The notes under the pieces are model-generated. The model was not told where the DNA came from and did no database searches. It saw nothing but the letters and a program-made list of their open reading frames with translations. Below, piece by piece: positions 1-6,573 of a stretch of DNA of 13,844 bases. The stretch is from an uncultured Butyricicoccus sp. (GTDB taxonomy: Bacteria; Bacillota; Clostridia; Oscillospirales; Butyricicoccaceae). Within the stretch, counting starts at the first letter, position 1. The number at the start of each line of letters is the position of its first letter. Location: positions 1 to 13,844 of the forward strand of contig USLE01000008.1 of assembly GCA_900555465.1 (NCBI GenBank), written 5' to 3'. The position numbers and the translations under genes are program-made.

Positions 1-8
1 AGCTGGAA

Positions 9-395
9 ATGGAATATAAAGTCGATGACCGGGGACTGGACACCGCGGTGTTCCTTCCCTTTGTCAACCAAATATGGCCGGGGGAGTACGACAGGGAGCG
101 GACGCAGGCCGCCCTGACCAAAACCATGAATATCACCGCATACGACGGCGAACGGCTTGTGGGCTGCCTGCGCATCCTGTCGGACGGCTGTTATTTCGGG
201 ACCATCACCGAGCTGCTCGTCCTGCCGGCCTATCAGAAGCGGGGGATCGGCAGCAGGCTCCTGCAGCTTGCCCGGGAAAACACCCCGACAATGCTGTATT
301 TCGGCGCGCAGCCGGGGCTGGAAGCGTTCTATGAGAAAAACGGGTGCCAGAGAAGCCTGCAATCCTATGTGATAGAGCCGGAAGGGCGGGATTAG
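9..395 (+). CDS. GNAT family N-acetyltransferase
   Basis: This 128-residue protein has the single-domain GNAT layout. Motif A appears as VLPAYQKRGIGSRLL at about residues 71-85, matching the acetyl-CoA pyrophosphate loop Q/RxxGxG/A. A C-terminal segment, TMLYFGAQPGLEAFYEKNGC, matches the usual motif B beta-bulge and alpha-helix where an aromatic residue lies near CoA. GNAT proteins transfer an acetyl group from acetyl-CoA to an amine; the substrate cannot be read from the sequence. Only eight bases precede the ATG and they keep the frame open, so an earlier start outside the window is formally possible. However, the protein begins like full-length relatives that I remember from Clostridia. 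No clear terminator follows; the next gene starts 74 bases downstream with its own promoter-like sequence. Confidence 0.88.
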   Translation: MEYKVDDRGLDTAVFLPFVNQIWPGEYDRERTQAALTKTMNITAYDGERLVGCLRILSDGCYFGTITELLVLPAYQKRGIGSRLLQLARENTPTMLYFGAQPGLEAFYEKNGCQRSLQSYVIEPEGRD

Positions 396-416
396 GCCGC
401 GGCTTGCAAATCCCCC

Positions 417-446
417 TTGCTTTTCGCGCGCCGCTTGCGGTATACT
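417..446 (+). promoter_or_regulatory. Candidate sigma-A promoter for the 80-residue protein
   Basis: TATACT at 441-446 is a good -10 element. TTGCTT at 417-422, 18 bases upstream, is a weak -35. The start codon of the next gene is at 470, leaving a short leader with a GGAGG ribosome site at 458-462. Confidence 0.5.
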
Positions 447-469
447 GAAAAGCGAACGGAGGCGTCAAG

Positions 470-712
470 ATGACGATCGCATATCAGGATATCGTGCTGC
501 TGAACGCCGCGCTGCGTGCGCGAGGTCTGCGCTACCGCGTGAGCTGGCAGGATGCGTCCACCGCCTGTGTCGAGCCGCCGGGCGAATGCTGCCTGACGGA
601 CGAACTGAAGCGGCAGGCATACGCCTGCATCGAGGAGTGGTTCGCGGCGCGCGGCGCACGGGTCGTGTGGCGCGCGGACGGGCTGTATTTTTCGCTCGAG
701 CCGCGCGACTGA
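470..712 (+). CDS. Small conserved-type protein, possibly RDAC-like
   Basis: An 80-residue protein starting at ATG 470 behind a well-placed ribosome site (gaacggaggcgtcaag). It has no signal peptide and no membrane segment, so it is probably cytosolic. The pattern is an N-terminal helix (YQDIVLLNAALRARG), a beta strand (YRVSWQDAS), a short Cys-Cys turn (GECCLTDELK), a helix (RQAYACIEEWFAARG) and a final strand (RVVWRADGLYFSLE), suggesting a compact alpha/beta fold. The order resembles the small RDAC family proteins I recall from Clostridia, with QDAS where RDAC has its signature, but this is from memory and weak. The function is unknown. It is followed by its own hairpin terminator, so it looks like a single-gene unit. 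Confidence 0.65.
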   Translation: MTIAYQDIVLLNAALRARGLRYRVSWQDASTACVEPPGECCLTDELKRQAYACIEEWFAARGARVVWRADGLYFSLEPRD

Positions 713-738
713 CGCACAAAACAACATACTGCACAGAG

Positions 739-771
739 AAAACGCCTTGTTGCGCGAGCGGGCGTTTTTCT
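739..771 (+). terminator. Probable intrinsic terminator after the small gene
   Basis: The stem aaaacgcc (739-746) pairs with ggcgtttt (761-768) over a 14-base loop, followed by more T residues. It separates the small gene from DUF4317. The large loop makes it moderate quality. Confidence 0.6.
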
Positions 772-800
772 TTGTCCCAAACCAAAGGAGAAATACATCT

Positions 801-2057
801 ATGAACATCACCAAGGGCGACGTGCTCGAGCTGCGCCGCCGTCTCAAGAAAACCGAATGCACCTTCGGCAACCTGTGCGGCTGCTATGTCAACAGCGGCA
901 AGCAGGTCGTTGTCAAATTCAGCGAGCCGTTTTCCGAGCTGGAGGAGGACGAGTTCTACAAATACCTCGAGATTGCGAAAAAGACCCTGTCCGGCACACT
1001 GGGCAGCAACCTGCTCGAGCTGGAATTCGACCGCAATGAGGCGGCGGAGGAGCGGCAGAAGTATCTGCTGCTGCTGAAATCCAGCAAGCTGACGAATGAG
1101 GAACTGCTCGACCGCCTGTATGAGCAGGTCATTGAGCAGTACTCCTATCCGGGCAACTACCTGATCCTGGTCTACCACGATATTTACGACGTGCCGTCCA
1201 AGGCGACCTCGGGCGAGGAGCAGGAGGAGTCCGAGGAGATCTACGAGTACATATTGTGCGCGGTCTGCCCGGTCGATCTGGCCAAGCCCGCGCTTGGCTA
1301 CCGTGAGGACGAAAACCGCATCGGCGCGCGCGTGCGCGACTGGGTGGTCGGCCTGCCCGACCTCGGCTTTGTCTATCCGGCGTTTAGTAGCCGCGGCAGC
1401 GACGTCAACGCGGTGATGTACTACGTCAAGACCGGCAAAAGCTCGCACCCGGAGTTTATCGAGAACGTGCTCGGCTGCGTGTCCCAGCGCACCGCGGCGG
1501 AGGACAAGCAGGCGTTTGAAAGCGTGGTCAAAAATGCGTTCGGCGAGGACGAAGAGCAGGCGGACGCGGCGTTTTTCAAGATCCAGAAGACCATCAGCGG
1601 CATGGTGGCCGAGCGGGAGGAGGACGAATCCCTGCCGCCGGTCAGCCTGACCGCGGAGACGCTGGCCGACCTCGCGGCGGAGGCCGAGGTGCCGGAGAGC
1701 GTGCGCGAGCAGATCGGCAAGTCCTATGCGCACGTGTTCGGCGAGACGCCGCCCGCGGCGCACAACGTGCTGGACAACAAGCTGGTTGAGGAGGGCACGC
1801 GCCGCGCGCACACCGCCCAGCTTGAGCAGAAGGTCGCCGCCCTGCAGCAGGAGCTCGCCGCGCAGGCGGCCGAGCGCGCAGACGAGGACGACAGCGCGCC
1901 GTGGGATGAGGACGCGGCCGCGCCGATCGAGCTGCGCGTGCCGGAAGAAAAGGCGGAGCGCATCCACACAGGCGTGGTGGACGGGCAGAAGTGCCTGCTC
2001 ATCCCGCTGGAGGAGGGCGAGTCCGCGCGCATCAACGGCAGGGATGCCGCGCTGTAA
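801..2057 (+). CDS. DUF4317 family protein
   Basis: This 418-residue acidic cytosolic protein is recognised as DUF4317 from its N terminus (MNITKGDVLELRRRLKK, then TFGNLCGCYVNSGKQVV) and its internal VYPAFSSRGSDVNAVMYYVK segment. The family is common in Clostridia; its function is unknown. The frame is open from 747, but ATG 801 has aaaggag at 784-790 and gives the usual family N terminus, so I chose it. Features visible: a GNYLILVYHDIYDVP core near the middle, an Ala/Glu-rich helical stretch with likely coiled coil (LEQKVAALQQELAAQAAERA) near residues 355-375, and a short C-terminal beta-rich tail. No signal peptide or catalytic motif stands out. No convincing promoter lies between the preceding terminator and the start, so it may rely on read-through. 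A strong shared terminator follows. Confidence 0.88.
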   Translation: MNITKGDVLELRRRLKKTECTFGNLCGCYVNSGKQVVVKFSEPFSELEEDEFYKYLEIAKKTLSGTLGSNLLELEFDRNEAAEERQKYLLLLKSSKLTNEELLDRLYEQVIEQYSYPGNYLILVYHDIYDVPSKATSGEEQEESEEIYEYILCAVCPVDLAKPALGYREDENRIGARVRDWVVGLPDLGFVYPAFSSRGSDVNAVMYYVKTGKSSHPEFIENVLGCVSQRTAAEDKQAFESVVKNAFGEDEEQADAAFFKIQKTISGMVAEREEDESLPPVSLTAETLADLAAEAEVPESVREQIGKSYAHVFGETPPAAHNVLDNKLVEEGTRRAHTAQLEQKVAALQQELAAQAAERADEDDSAPWDEDAAAPIELRVPEEKAERIHTGVVDGQKCLLIPLEEGESARINGRDAAL

Positions 2058-2070
2058 AAACAGGAATAAA

Positions 2071-2097
2071 ACAGGCCGCTTCTGCGGCCTGTTTTTT
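2071..2097. terminator. Bidirectional intrinsic terminator
   Basis: A perfect 9-bp stem, acaggccgc (2071-2079) with gcggcctgt (2084-2092) around a TTCT loop. It is followed by T6 on the + strand and preceded by an A-run that gives a T-tract on the - strand. It can end DUF4317 rightward and the LytTR/DUF3021 pair leftward. Confidence 0.88.
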
Positions 2098-2122
2098 GCT
2101 TTTCTGTCTTTTTGCCCATCGT

Positions 2123-2530
2123 TTACAACGTCCAGTTTTGAATATCTTTTGTCACTGCAGCTGCAGTATAGGTAAGATACCAGTAGCGCAGCATCAAAAA
2201 TACAGGATAGAAAACAAGGAAAACGACCGTATAAAATTTGAAAACCGGCGTGCTGTTCCAGCTGATCTGCTGTAGTCCACAATTTACGCACCACCAAAAC
2301 ACAGCGGTCATCAGGATTGCATAACAAGCCGCTGAATGAAGCAGATATACCGCCGGGCGCGGTATCCGCTCCAGCCGAAACAGCAGCGTTGCCGCGCCCA
2401 GCAGCATGGAGCACACCAGTGTCGGCGCAATGACTTCCTGCGAGCATAACCCCGACCAAATGTACTCGGTCGAAGAAACAATGATCGCGCCGGCCCCGGC
2501 CCAGCTCAGGAAATACTGGATCCATTTCAT
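2123..2530 (-). CDS. DUF3021-like membrane protein, LytTR partner
   Basis: A 135-residue protein with four predicted membrane segments at about residues 6-23, 34-51, 62-84 and 98-119, and short loops. This size, topology and position directly after a LytTR regulator match the DUF3021 family. Such membrane partners are known or suspected to hold the LytTR protein inactive until a signal releases it, as in the HdrRM and BrsRM systems of Streptococcus mutans. The start at 2530 is supported by an AAAGGAGG ribosome site inside the end of the upstream gene. Its ATG overlaps the upstream stop as ATGA (four shared bases), so translation is probably coupled and the stoichiometry controlled. The signal sensed is unknown. 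Calling it DUF3021 rests on context and topology more than on sequence motifs. Confidence 0.75.
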   Translation of the reverse strand: MKWIQYFLSWAGAGAIIVSSTEYIWSGLCSQEVIAPTLVCSMLLGAATLLFRLERIPRPAVYLLHSAACYAILMTAVFWWCVNCGLQQISWNSTPVFKFYTVVFLVFYPVFLMLRYWYLTYTAAAVTKDIQNWTL

Positions 2531-2982
2531 TTTGCTGCACCTCCTTTGACATAGTCCCAAAATCCGTGCAGATACCGTCGCGAGATCACCAGCCTCGTCC
2601 TGCCGTCCTTGAGTTCCGCAAGGTAGTTGCCCGAGAACTCCGCCGTCACCGAGCGGATGCAGGCCACGTTGACCAGCACGCTCTTGCTGATCTGCACAAA
2701 GCCGTACGGGCGCGTCATTTCGGCCAGCTCATACAGCCGCTGTTTTGCCTCGAGTGTTTGTGCGCCGATATGCGCAGCCACACCGCCCTCAGCGGCTTCC
2801 ATCCAGTCGATTCCGCGAATCTCCTGCACAAAGGTCCTGCCGTCCCGATACAGGAGCAAACGCGCCGTACCGCCCGCCGCGTTCCGACAGGCAGACAACA
2901 GCACCTGTACCAGCGGATCGTCCGCCGCACCGCGGATGATGACCTCCGGCTCGCCGGAAGTCTGTTCAAAGGTGATTTTCAT
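2527..2982 (-). CDS. LytTR family DNA-binding transcriptional regulator
   Basis: A 151-residue protein with no receiver domain. The first 45 residues form a short alpha/beta lead (MKITFEQTSGEPEVIIRG). A LytTR DNA-binding domain follows at about residues 45-148, seen in RTFVQEIRGIDWMEA, then YGFVQISKSVLVNVACIRSV, then GNYLAELKDGRTRLVISRRY. This is the stand-alone LytTR type paired with a small membrane protein rather than with a histidine kinase. ATG 2982 is preferred to the upstream in-frame start at 3018 because AGAAAGGGGGG sits just upstream and the family N terminus begins there. The gene lies behind its own promoter and a pair of 21-bp-phased repeats, so autoregulation is likely. Targets other than its own operon cannot be seen here. 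Confidence 0.9.
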   Translation of the reverse strand: MKITFEQTSGEPEVIIRGAADDPLVQVLLSACRNAAGGTARLLLYRDGRTFVQEIRGIDWMEAAEGGVAAHIGAQTLEAKQRLYELAEMTRPYGFVQISKSVLVNVACIRSVTAEFSGNYLAELKDGRTRLVISRRYLHGFWDYVKGGAAK

Positions 2983-3006
2983 GCACGTTCCCCCCTTTCT
3001 GTGACC

Positions 3007-3035
3007 AGTATACCGCATCTACCAGCGTTTGTCCC
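3007..3035 (-). promoter_or_regulatory. Promoter of the LytTR operon
   Basis: On the - strand, GGGACA (4/6 match to TTGACA) is followed after 17 bases by TATACT, whose complement is at 3007-3012. The weak -35 is what an activator-dependent LytTR promoter would show. Confidence 0.6.
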
Positions 3036-3045
3036 GCGTTTTCCC

Positions 3046-3075
3046 GCAAGCGGTTCCTGTTGCCCGCCAAGCGGT
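3046..3075 (-). promoter_or_regulatory. Candidate LytTR operator: two direct repeats
   Basis: On the - strand ACCGCTTGG (complement 3067-3075) and ACCGCTTGC (complement 3046-3054) are separated by exactly 12 bases. LytTR regulators bind 9-bp direct repeats with about 12 bp between them. The BrsR/HdrR-type consensus, as I remember it, is ACCGTTTAG-N12-ACCGTTTAG, close to this. The repeats sit 10 bp upstream of the -35 of the LytTR gene. Confidence 0.7.
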
Positions 3076-3096
3076 CGAAGCCGCGGCCTGCATATG

Positions 3097-3126
3097 AAAA
3101 AAGGACCGCTTTTTGCGGTCCTTTTT
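3097..3126 (-). terminator. Intrinsic terminator of the HIT gene
   Basis: The stem aaaaaggaccgc (3098-3109) pairs with gcggtccttttt (3115-3126). A/T-runs on both sides let it work in either direction; on the - strand it lies just past the HIT stop codon. Confidence 0.85.
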
Positions 3127-3138
3127 ACTGTTTGAAAA

Positions 3139-3561
3139 TCAGATGCCGAGCTCGTTCTTGAGCGCTGCGATCATTTCCTGATACTCCTCGTCCTTGAGGT
3201 GCACCGGCTCGGGGTTGGTGATGACAAAGCCGCCGCCGAACTCAAAGCCGCCCTCATACTTGGGCACGAGATGGAAATGCAGGTGCGGGTTGGTGTCGCC
3301 GAACGAACCGATGTTCATCTTGGTGCAGCCCCACAGCTTCTTGATCGCCTTGGTCGCTGCGGCCACGTCGGCCATGATCGCGTTGCGCTCCTGCTCGTCG
3401 CACTCGAACAGCTCCTTCTTGTGGCTGCCCAGCGCGAGCACGCAGCGGCCCTTGTGCGCCTGGTCCTTAAACAGATACAGCGTGCCCGCCGTCATGTCGC
3501 CAACCTTCATCATGATCGCTTCGCGCGCTTCATGGTGCTCATCGCAGTAAAAACATCCCAT
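3139..3561 (-). CDS. HIT family protein (histidine triad hydrolase)
   Basis: A 140-residue histidine-triad protein. The catalytic signature is NPHLHFHLVP at residues 91-100, with His93, His95 and His97 forming HxHxH. An N-terminal CFYC (Cys3, Cys6) fits the Zn-binding site found in many bacterial HIT proteins. HIT enzymes cleave phosphoramidate or dinucleoside polyphosphate bonds to release AMP or GMP; the natural substrate of this one is not shown by the sequence. The start at 3561 has an AAAGGAG ribosome site; the 19-residue upstream extension lacks one and is not family-like. The length is typical. It has its own promoter and terminator. The upstream FkbM gene on the same strand ends 70 bases earlier with no obvious terminator, so some read-through is possible. 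Confidence 0.92.
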   Translation of the reverse strand: MGCFYCDEHHEAREAIMMKVGDMTAGTLYLFKDQAHKGRCVLALGSHKKELFECDEQERNAIMADVAAATKAIKKLWGCTKMNIGSFGDTNPHLHFHLVPKYEGGFEFGGGFVITNPEPVHLKDEEYQEMIAALKNELGI

Positions 3562-3595
3562 TGTTATCTTCTCCTTTGCACAATACTGTACCTTT

Positions 3596-3624
3596 ATTAT
3601 ACCGCCAGTCCCCTGCAATTTCCA
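3596..3624 (-). promoter_or_regulatory. Promoter of the HIT gene
   Basis: On the - strand TGGAAA (complement 3619-3624) and a perfect TATAAT (complement 3596-3601) are spaced by 17 bases, 35 bases ahead of the start codon. Confidence 0.65.
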
Positions 3625-3631
3625 GCATTAT

Positions 3632-4702
3632 TTACGGACAGGCCGCATATAAATTCGTGTCCCATGCGGGCACATACGGATGGTGCCGCAGATACAGCCG
3701 GTAGTCCGGGCAGAGCGCGTGAATGAGAAGCGGGAGCTCGAAAAAGTCCGCGCTGCGGTGGTAGGCTGCGATGTTGAGCTTGGGGCGGTACTGCTTGATG
3801 GTCTGCGCCGCGCCGCGGATCGCCTCGCGCTCCGCGCCTTCGACGTCCATCTTGAGACAGGTGCAGGGCTGACCGTCCAGCACGCTGTCCAGCGCGCGCA
3901 TCCGGGTCTCCCGGCCGGTATCCGCGACCTTGGACTGCCGCCCGGCCTTGTCCGAAAAGCGCAGCACGGTGTCCTCGCTCCACGCGCCCGCCTGTTCGAG
4001 CCGCACCGCGCCGGACAGGTTCTGTTCCGCCCAGGCGGACAGCTTGCGGAAGTTGCGGCGGTCGGGCTCGAGTGCGGTGACGGATGCGAACGCGCCGCCC
4101 GTGTAGGAGAGCAGCTCGCGGATGGTGTCGCCGTTGTATGCGCCGAGGTCGGCAAAGTGCTCCTGTGTGGTCGGGCGCAGGACCGAACGAAAAATCTCGT
4201 CCTTATTCGTCTCGCTCGCGCGCAGGTATGGCAGCCTGCCGGACAGCTTGAAGCGCACCGTGTCGAGGAACACCCGCCGCGACGGCTCATCCGCCAGCAG
4301 GGCATAGGCCTGCGCGAGCTCCTCCTGATGCGCGCGCACGAACGCCGCGTCGAACACCGGGCCGGGCACGACCGGCACATCGGGCGCGACCACGTCGAAC
4401 CGCGCGTCCAGATCGTACATCTTTTCCAGCACCTCGGGGCGCTGGCTCGCGAACGCGATCACAATGACAATGTCCTCGCCGAGCGCCTCGACGATTTCGG
4501 ACAGCTTTTTCACCCGGAAGCCGCGGAAGCTGTGCCCGCGCACGAATTCATCGCTCGCGAACACGCCTGCGGCGGTGATGCCGAGCGTCTCGAACCGGTC
4601 GAGGATTTTGTCCGCGCCGTCGCCCCTGCCGTAAAGCACAATCGGGCGCGCCTCCTCCTGCAGCCGCGTCCAGACCGATTGCTCCAATGTCTCAAAATTC
4701 AT
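3632..4702 (-). CDS. FkbM family SAM-dependent methyltransferase
   Basis: A 356-residue two-part protein. Residues about 20-110 form a Rossmann-like region starting IVLYGRGDGADKILDRF, similar to the nucleotide- or CoA-binding lead seen in some FkbM and sugar-modifying proteins. Residues about 180-345 are the FkbM methyltransferase domain: motif I HFADLGAYNGDT (182-193), the acidic strand end ALEPD (210-214) and KMDVEGAEREAI (284-295). FkbM enzymes O-methylate small molecules, sugars or glycans using SAM; the acceptor here is unknown. The start at 4702 follows AAAAGGGGAG; the longer frame reaching 4858 runs through the promoter and is not coding. It is transcribed divergently from a repeat protein and a glycosyltransferase-like gene, which makes a shared pathway plausible but not proven. 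No signal peptide, so it acts in the cytosol. Confidence 0.88.
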   Translation of the reverse strand: MNFETLEQSVWTRLQEEARPIVLYGRGDGADKILDRFETLGITAAGVFASDEFVRGHSFRGFRVKKLSEIVEALGEDIVIVIAFASQRPEVLEKMYDLDARFDVVAPDVPVVPGPVFDAAFVRAHQEELAQAYALLADEPSRRVFLDTVRFKLSGRLPYLRASETNKDEIFRSVLRPTTQEHFADLGAYNGDTIRELLSYTGGAFASVTALEPDRRNFRKLSAWAEQNLSGAVRLEQAGAWSEDTVLRFSDKAGRQSKVADTGRETRMRALDSVLDGQPCTCLKMDVEGAEREAIRGAAQTIKQYRPKLNIAAYHRSADFFELPLLIHALCPDYRLYLRHHPYVPAWDTNLYAACP

Positions 4703-4729
4703 GGTTTTCTCCCCTTTTCCGTACTGCCC

Positions 4730-4758
4730 ATTATAAGCAAAAGCGGGCCGGTTGTAAA
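4730..4758 (-). promoter_or_regulatory. Promoter of the FkbM gene
   Basis: On the - strand TTTACA (complement 4753-4758), a 17-base spacer, and TATAAT (complement 4730-4735). This is a strong sigma-A promoter, back to back with the promoter at 4817-4845. Confidence 0.75.
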
Positions 4759-4816
4759 GCCTGTGCAAGATTGTCCGGCGGGCTGGAAAAAACTTCGGGC
4801 AGGCACAATATTTTGA

Positions 4817-4845
4817 TTGCGGTTTGCCCAGCGGTACAGTATAAT
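4817..4845 (+). promoter_or_regulatory. Promoter of the repeat-protein operon
   Basis: A perfect TATAAT at 4840-4845 with TTGCGG at 4817-4822 spaced by 17 bases. The -35 is poor (3/6), so an activator or a strong -10 may drive it. The two divergent -35 elements are about 58 bp apart. Confidence 0.6.
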
Positions 4846-4879
4846 TTGTATATACCAACCAAAAAGGAGGCGGCCGGTG

Positions 4880-5476
4880 ATGTCAAAGCCCAGCGGTATA
4901 CTGGATATGGACCCGGAGCAGTACCGGGAAATCGACGGGGTCGTTTTTGACCTGGACAGCTTTGCGCGGCATTGCCAGCCGGCCGAACCGGAGCCGGCGG
5001 AGGAGCCGCCTGCCCCGCAAGCCCCCATCCCTGCCCCGGAGGGCATCCTTGCCATGAACCCGGAGCAGTACCGCGCGCTGGACGGCGTGGCGATGGATGC
5101 GGACAGCTATGAGCGCCACACCCAGCCCCCTGCGCCTGCGCCGCAGGAAGCGCCGCCGCAGGAGGAGCAGGTGCCCGCGGGCGTGTTCGCGGTCGATCCC
5201 TTCCCGGACGGGTGGTATCCCGCCGAGGATGGACAGCCCCCGGTGCCGATCATGGGCGGCGCGCTGCCCCCGGTCGAGATCATGCAGGACGGCACGCATG
5301 TCGTCACGGTGATCCGCACTGTGTTCCTGCACACCGGTTCGGGATCGGGTTCGGGCTCGTATGTGACCTCGTATACGACCTCTTATCGGACGAGCTATGT
5401 GACCTCGGGGTCCGGGTCGTATGTGTTCGGCTCGTGCACCTATCTGGTGGGCGGCTACGGATTGGAGCTGGTTTGA
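4880..5476 (+). CDS. Repeat-containing protein with Gly-Ser / Ser-Tyr-x-Thr tail
   Basis: A 198-residue protein of unknown family. Two copies of a 29-residue motif, GIL(D/A)M(D/N)PEQYR(E/A)(I/L)DGV ending in DS(F/Y)xRHxQP, lie at residues 6-34 and 55-83, with a degenerate third start, GVFAVDPFPDGWYP, at 101. Pro/Glu/Ala-rich linkers separate them (period 49 residues). After a hydrophobic strand (THVVTVIRTVFLH) comes a low-complexity tail at 153-188: a Gly-Ser run, four Ser-Tyr-x-Thr units, another Gly-Ser run and one late Cys. There is no signal peptide or membrane helix. ATG 4880 has aaaaaggagg 10 bases upstream. The stop overlaps the next gene's ATG (TGATG), so the products are probably made together. 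The Ser/Thr/Tyr-rich tail would suit glycosylation by that neighbour. It could instead be a structural or adhesive peptide, or a ribosomally made modified-peptide precursor with repeated leader-like segments. Confidence 0.72.
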   Translation: MSKPSGILDMDPEQYREIDGVVFDLDSFARHCQPAEPEPAEEPPAPQAPIPAPEGILAMNPEQYRALDGVAMDADSYERHTQPPAPAPQEAPPQEEQVPAGVFAVDPFPDGWYPAEDGQPPVPIMGGALPPVEIMQDGTHVVTVIRTVFLHTGSGSGSGSYVTSYTTSYRTSYVTSGSGSYVFGSCTYLVGGYGLELV

Positions 5477-6336
5477 TGCTGCACGCCTTCCATTCCAACT
5501 GGACACGCCCTTTTTTTGCGCGCAATCCGGATGGGGAATACGCGGTCGAGCCGTTCGAGCTGCTGACGACCGCGCTTTCCGCGCTCGCGTGGCGGCGGGA
5601 AAACGGCCCCATCCGCATGATCTGCGATACCAGGGCCCAGCGGTACTATGACGCGCTCGGCCTTACTTTTTTGTGGGACGGCGGGGTGCATCCGCTGCTG
5701 GACGCCGTCCCGGAGGACGTAAACCCGATGGCGTTCTGGGCCGCGGGCAAGCTGTATGCGCTGTCCGCTATGCCCAGCCCCTGCGTGATGATCGACACCG
5801 ACTTTATCTGCTGGAAGCCGCTCGCCCCGCTGGTGGACGGGCTGGACGCCGCAGCGATCCACCGCGAGGACATCATGCCGGATATCTACCCCGGGCCAGA
5901 CGCCTTCCGGCAGACGCACGGCTTTGACTTCGCCCCGCTCGACTGGTCGGTGCGGCCGCTCAACACCGCGCTTTGCTATTTCGGCAGCGACAGCTTCCGC
6001 CGGTACTACACGGATCAGGCGATCCGATTTATCCGCTGCTCTCCCGGCGCGGACGATGTGCTGACCTATATGGTCTTTGCCGAGCAGCGGCTGCTCGCCA
6101 TGTGCGCCGCGCGGAAAAAAGCGCGCGTTGCCGCGCTTTCCGACCTCGCCGCGCTGTTCGGCGGGGAACAGCAGGGGTATTTCACCCATGTCTGGGGCTT
6201 CAAGCAGCAGATGCGCGACGAACCCGCGCTCTACGACGACTTCTGCCGCCGCTGCGCCGCCCGCCTGCGGCGGGACTTCCCGGACGCGGCGGAGCGCCTC
6301 GCGCGCGTGCCCGTGCTGGCGGCGTATTTTGCATAA
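5476..6336 (+). CDS. Glycosyltransferase-like protein (possibly DUF6734)
   Basis: A 286-residue protein. It opens MLHAFHSNWTRPFF, carries a DxD-type metal motif in PSPCVMIDTDFICWKPL (Asp107, Asp109), and has a late THVWGFK segment (237-243) that resembles the C-terminal His region of GT-A fold enzymes. PLNTALCYFGS (161-171) matches the short acceptor-site segment that follows the DxD in many such enzymes. From memory the start and layout fit the DUF6734 family, whose function is unknown; the glycosyltransferase reading is inference from the motifs. It has no signal or membrane segment. Its ATG shares one base with the stop of the repeat protein and it has no separate ribosome site worth noting, so translational coupling is likely and the upstream protein is the obvious candidate partner. 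A strong terminator follows, closing a two-gene operon. Confidence 0.72.
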   Translation: MLHAFHSNWTRPFFARNPDGEYAVEPFELLTTALSALAWRRENGPIRMICDTRAQRYYDALGLTFLWDGGVHPLLDAVPEDVNPMAFWAAGKLYALSAMPSPCVMIDTDFICWKPLAPLVDGLDAAAIHREDIMPDIYPGPDAFRQTHGFDFAPLDWSVRPLNTALCYFGSDSFRRYYTDQAIRFIRCSPGADDVLTYMVFAEQRLLAMCAARKKARVAALSDLAALFGGEQQGYFTHVWGFKQQMRDEPALYDDFCRRCAARLRRDFPDAAERLARVPVLAAYFA

Positions 6337-6338
6337 AA

Positions 6339-6370
6339 AAACGGCTGCGAAAGCAGCCGTTTGCTTTTTT
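6339..6370 (+). terminator. Strong intrinsic terminator
   Basis: A perfect 10-bp stem, aaacggctgc (6339-6348) with gcagccgttt (6353-6362), a GAAA loop and GCTTTTTT after. It ends the repeat-protein / glycosyltransferase operon. Confidence 0.9.
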
Positions 6371-6436
6371 GGGCGCAGCCGGGCGTGCCCGGAGACGGCA
6401 AAATGCAACAAAGTTTGAACAAACTCCAATTTCCTC

Positions 6437-6573
6437 TTTCTATTTGCGCAGGATTGTACTATAATATACCTTGTCTGGTGAAAATAACAGTACAGCGGCG
6501 CAAGGCGCTGCGTGATTTGCTCGGCAGGGCGCGGCAGCCCGCCGAAGAACGTTTGGGGAGGCTTTGGGGAATC
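6437..6573 (+). promoter_or_regulatory. murC promoter and leader
   Basis: TATAAT at 6460-6465 is perfect; the best 17-spaced -35, TTTCTA at 6437-6442, is weak. Transcription from here gives a leader of about 100 bases. It can form at least one hairpin, CGGCaGGGC (6522-6530) with GCCCgCCG (6537-6544), upstream of the GGGGAGG ribosome site. No riboswitch class is recognised. Confidence 0.5.

Noticed and set aside
465..2552. A 695-codon open frame on the - strand opposite DUF4317
   Set aside because: It is antisense to a family-recognised gene, its composition is Arg/Leu/His-heavy as expected for a shadow frame in GC-rich DNA, it crosses a strong terminator, and it has no ribosome site or known domain.
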